NCBI RefSeq assembly: GCF_003384725.1
Contig: NZ_QNVV01000018.1
Location: 1 to 64,000 of the forward strand
Direction of reading: 5' to 3'
From: Chryseobacterium pennipullorum
Lineage (GTDB): Bacteria; Bacteroidota; Bacteroidia; Flavobacteriales; Weeksellaceae
Length of the DNA stretch: 64,000 nt
This document shows, one piece after another, positions 61,772-64,000 of this stretch. Within the stretch, counting starts at the first letter, position 1. Each line of letters begins with the position of its first letter. Below the pieces are notes generated by a model. That model was given only the letters and a program-made list of their open reading frames with translations. It searched no databases and was not told the origin of the DNA. The position numbers and the translations under genes are program-made.

Positions 61772-61866
61772 TGAAATCGTTATCTTTTATTCTATTAAAT
61801 AATAAGGCATCTATTGCTTCCATATGAGCTTATAAATGCCTTATTTTTGGTTTTTATTGTAAATAA

Positions 61867-61882
61867 TGTTTCACGTGAAACA
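61867..61882. promoter_or_regulatory. parS centromere site 1
   Basis: Perfect palindrome TGTTTCACGTGAAACA, the widely conserved ParB-binding sequence. The symmetry extends to 20 bp (61865-61884). It lies just downstream of the mnmG stop. parB itself is outside the window. Confidence 0.9.
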
Positions 61883-61890
61883 TTTATTTT

Positions 61891-63753
61891 TTAACGTCCT
61901 AAATACACTAATAAAACATTAATGTCAGCAGGGGATACACCACTTATTCTTCCTGCCTGTGCAATTGTCTTCGGGCGGACGTTTGACATTTTCTGTTTTG
62001 CTTCAGCTGAAAGGCTTGAAAGCTTTGTATAGTCGAAATCATCCGGAATTTTAATGTTTTCAAGTCGGTTCAGCTTGGCCACATTTTCTTTTTCTTTCTC
62101 AATATAGCCCTTGTATTTGATGTTAATTTCTGCCTGCTCTCTTACTTCATCGCTATACTGGGTAGAAAACTCTTTAATGAAATCTATTTTATCAAGTTTC
62201 TCAAGCGTCATGTTGGGTCTGGTCAAGATCTGAGCTGCTCGGAACGCCTGATCTACAGGGCTGCTTTCAATAGTTTCTAGAATAGGGTTGATGATACCTG
62301 GTTTTAAAGATGTTTCTCTTAGAAATTCTTCAAGTGACTGACTTTCAGATACTTTTGTTTCAACTTTACGTAACCGGTCTTCTTTTGCCAATCCTAATTG
62401 ATACGCTTTTTCCGTTAACCTAATATCTGCATTGTCCTGTCTGAGGAGCAGTCTGTATTCGGCACGTGAAGTAAACATTCTATAAGGCTCCTCAGTTCCT
62501 TTGGTAATCAGATCATCAATTAATACTCCAATATAAGCTTCATCTCTGTTGAGGATAAATTCGTCTTTTTCATGAACTTTATTGTGAGCATTTATTCCAG
62601 CCATTAAGCCTTGGCCAGCTGCTTCCTCGTATCCTGTTGTTCCATTAATCTGGCCAGCAAAATACAAATTGTCAATCAGCTTGGTTTCTAAAGTGTGTTT
62701 TAGCTGGGTAGGAGGGAAGTAGTCATATTCTATGGCATAGCCCGGACGGAATACTTTTACATTTTCGAATCCTGGGATATGTTTCATTGCTTTGATCTGT
62801 ACATCCTCCGGAAGAGAAGAACTGAATCCGTTTACATAGATTTCAACAGTTTTCCAACCTTCCGGTTCCACAAATAGTTGGTGTCTGTTTCTTTCCGCAA
62901 ACCGGTTGATTTTATCTTCAATACTTGGACAGTATCTTGGACCTAAACTCTGGATGGTACCATTAAACATTGGACTTCTGTCAAAACCTTCCCGCAGAAT
63001 ATCGTGTACGGTCTCATTCGTATAAACGATATGACAGCTTAATTGTTTTGTTAGTTTAGGAGTATCCAGATAGCTGAACTTTTGTGGATTTTCATCTCCT
63101 TTCTGTTCTTCCATTTTGGAGTAATCCAGACTTCTGCCGTCGACTCTGGGTGGAGTACCGGTTTTCATTCTTCCGGCTTCAAATCCTAAAGTGACCAATT
63201 GTTCAGTAATACCAAATGCTCTTGGCTCACCCATTCTTCCACCACCTAATTGTTTGTCGCCAACATGGATCAGTCCATTAAGAAATGTTCCGTTTGTTAA
63301 AACTACTGATTTTGCTCTGATCTCAATTCCTAAAGAAGTAACAACACCTGCTACTTTATTATTCTCAATAATCAGCTGTTTCACCATATCCTGAAAGAAA
63401 TCAAGATTGGGAGTATTCTCTAACGCCATCCGCCATTCTTCAGCGAAAAGCATTCTGTCATTCTGGGTTCTCGGGGACCACATAGCAGGACCTTTGGATA
63501 GATTAAGCATCTTAAATTGTATGGCAGATTTGTCTGCTACAATTCCGGAATATCCTCCCATGGCATCAATCTCTCTTACGATCTGTCCTTTTGCGATTCC
63601 ACCCATTGCAGGGTTGCAACTCATCTGTCCGATGGTCTGCATATTCATTGTAATGAGTAGTGTTTTTGAGCCCAGGTTGGCTGCTGCAGCTGCTGCTTCA
63701 CAACCGGCATGTCCTGCACCTACTACGATTACGTCATATAGTTCTGAAATCAT
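61891..63753 (-). CDS. mnmG: tRNA uridine-5-carboxymethylaminomethyl modification enzyme MnmG
   Basis: A 620-residue FAD enzyme that, with MnmE, forms the cmnm5U34 wobble modification. The FAD loop VVGAGHAGCEAAAAAANLGSK, the SCNPAMGGIAKGQIVREIDAMGG block, GTFLNGLIHVG, MKTGTPPRVDGRSLDYS and FAGQINGTTGYEEAAGQGLMAG are all present. Length is normal. parS sites lie 8 bp beyond its 3' end and 47 bp before its start; mnmG (gidA) is a frequent neighbour of bacterial origins. Confidence 0.97.
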   Translation of the reverse strand: MISELYDVIVVGAGHAGCEAAAAAANLGSKTLLITMNMQTIGQMSCNPAMGGIAKGQIVREIDAMGGYSGIVADKSAIQFKMLNLSKGPAMWSPRTQNDRMLFAEEWRMALENTPNLDFFQDMVKQLIIENNKVAGVVTSLGIEIRAKSVVLTNGTFLNGLIHVGDKQLGGGRMGEPRAFGITEQLVTLGFEAGRMKTGTPPRVDGRSLDYSKMEEQKGDENPQKFSYLDTPKLTKQLSCHIVYTNETVHDILREGFDRSPMFNGTIQSLGPRYCPSIEDKINRFAERNRHQLFVEPEGWKTVEIYVNGFSSSLPEDVQIKAMKHIPGFENVKVFRPGYAIEYDYFPPTQLKHTLETKLIDNLYFAGQINGTTGYEEAAGQGLMAGINAHNKVHEKDEFILNRDEAYIGVLIDDLITKGTEEPYRMFTSRAEYRLLLRQDNADIRLTEKAYQLGLAKEDRLRKVETKVSESQSLEEFLRETSLKPGIINPILETIESSPVDQAFRAAQILTRPNMTLEKLDKIDFIKEFSTQYSDEVREQAEINIKYKGYIEKEKENVAKLNRLENIKIPDDFDYTKLSSLSAEAKQKMSNVRPKTIAQAGRISGVSPADINVLLVYLGR

Positions 63754-63799
63754 TTTTTATCTCGCTTATTTAAGCTTTAAACCTTATCTTAATAATCAA

Positions 63800-63815
63800 T
63801 GTTTCACGTGAAACA
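63800..63815. promoter_or_regulatory. parS centromere site 2
   Basis: A second exact TGTTTCACGTGAAACA, with the same AATG...CATT extension (63798-63817). It lies upstream of mnmG, 1.93 kb from site 1. Confidence 0.9.
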
Positions 63816-63900
63816 TTTTTGAAGAATGCACTCCAGATAAACTTATGTTAATGCTATAATAGAGCACTTTACATATCGGACTTTAAGCGATTATTGAATT

Positions 63901-63999
63901 TTAAAGCTTTAAATCACGGTATTTGGCTAAGTATAGATCTTCCATTCTCCGCATCTCTTTTTCCTCCTCTTCTGTCTTGTCTTTGTAGCCTGCAAGATG
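63901..63999 (-). CDS. ybeY: rRNA maturation RNase YbeY, 3' end only (partial)
   Basis: The last 32 codons read HLAGYKDKTEEEEKEMRRME followed by DLYLAKYRDLKL and a stop. HLxGYxDKTEEE...MRRxE is the C-terminal signature of Bacteroidota YbeY, a metal-dependent endoribonuclease acting in 16S rRNA 3'-end processing. The first His is one of the metal ligands. The rest lies beyond the window edge. Confidence 0.85.
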   Translation of the reverse strand, partial: HLAGYKDKTEEEEKEMRRMEDLYLAKYRDLKL

Positions 64000-64000
64000 T

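Overview
The window reads as chromosome of a Bacteroidota bacterium, most likely a Flavobacteriia member close to Chryseobacterium (Weeksellaceae). The signs are low GC, promoters with the Bacteroidota -7 element TAnnTTTG (in the best cases with TTG or TTTG 19-20 bp upstream), a T9SS lipoprotein of the PorW/SprE type, a GLPGLI-family protein, a DUF4421 protein and TonB-dependent outer-membrane proteins. The genus is an inference.

Layout. 1-8.9 kb (+): a class I lanthipeptide cluster with the tail of one precursor, a complete GG-leader precursor, two LanC-like proteins, a luciferase-like oxidoreductase, a full-length LanB and a C39-peptidase ABC exporter. 9.0-9.7 kb: five tRNA genes (-) in two duplicated units. 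9.8-13.4 kb: DUF3127 protein, aat, EamA transporter and a TPR protein. 13.6-17.1 kb: an MDR oxidoreductase, an eight-copy tandem array of roughly 220-240 bp hairpin-bearing repeats, and a Crp/Fnr regulator. 17.1-29.8 kb: glmM, a DUF4421 protein, a feoA-feoB-Cys-rich operon with a palindromic operator, GLPGLI and TonB-type outer-membrane proteins, DinB-like, JmjC/cupin-like and M14 peptidase genes.

29.9-38.6 kb is the most unusual region. It is a compact minus-strand operon devoted to NAD and ADP-ribose chemistry: NADAR, coiled-coil protein, vWA protein, PurA-like synthetase, an ART-like protein, bacterial PARG, DUF4291, macrodomain, sirtuin, an internally deleted ADP-ribosylglycohydrolase, KptA and a PPP-type phosphatase. 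Beside it lies a Nudix-wHTH regulator of NrtR type. The same 21-bp palindrome occurs four times: before NADAR (twice), before the rest of the operon, and before the regulator gene.

38.7-57.4 kb is mostly housekeeping: a DUF1579 lipoprotein, lepA, an ECF sigma/anti-sigma operon with a tandem paralogue pair, DUF2520-KdsC-like-Maf-PorW, tsaB, an SDR, yraN, an S66 carboxypeptidase, a LysE-type exporter, rnr and rpiB. Around 57.4-57.9 kb there is a cluster of DnaA-box-like 9-mers, and strand G/C composition flips (C>G to the left, G>C to the right). Two perfect parS palindromes lie at 61.87 and 63.80 kb. Of 46 genes between 12 and 57.4 kb, 39 point left. Together these suggest that the chromosomal replication origin lies in the rpiB-pgk gap, followed by pgk, a 1.6-kb non-coding stretch, a methyltransferase, mnmG and the 3' end of ybeY.
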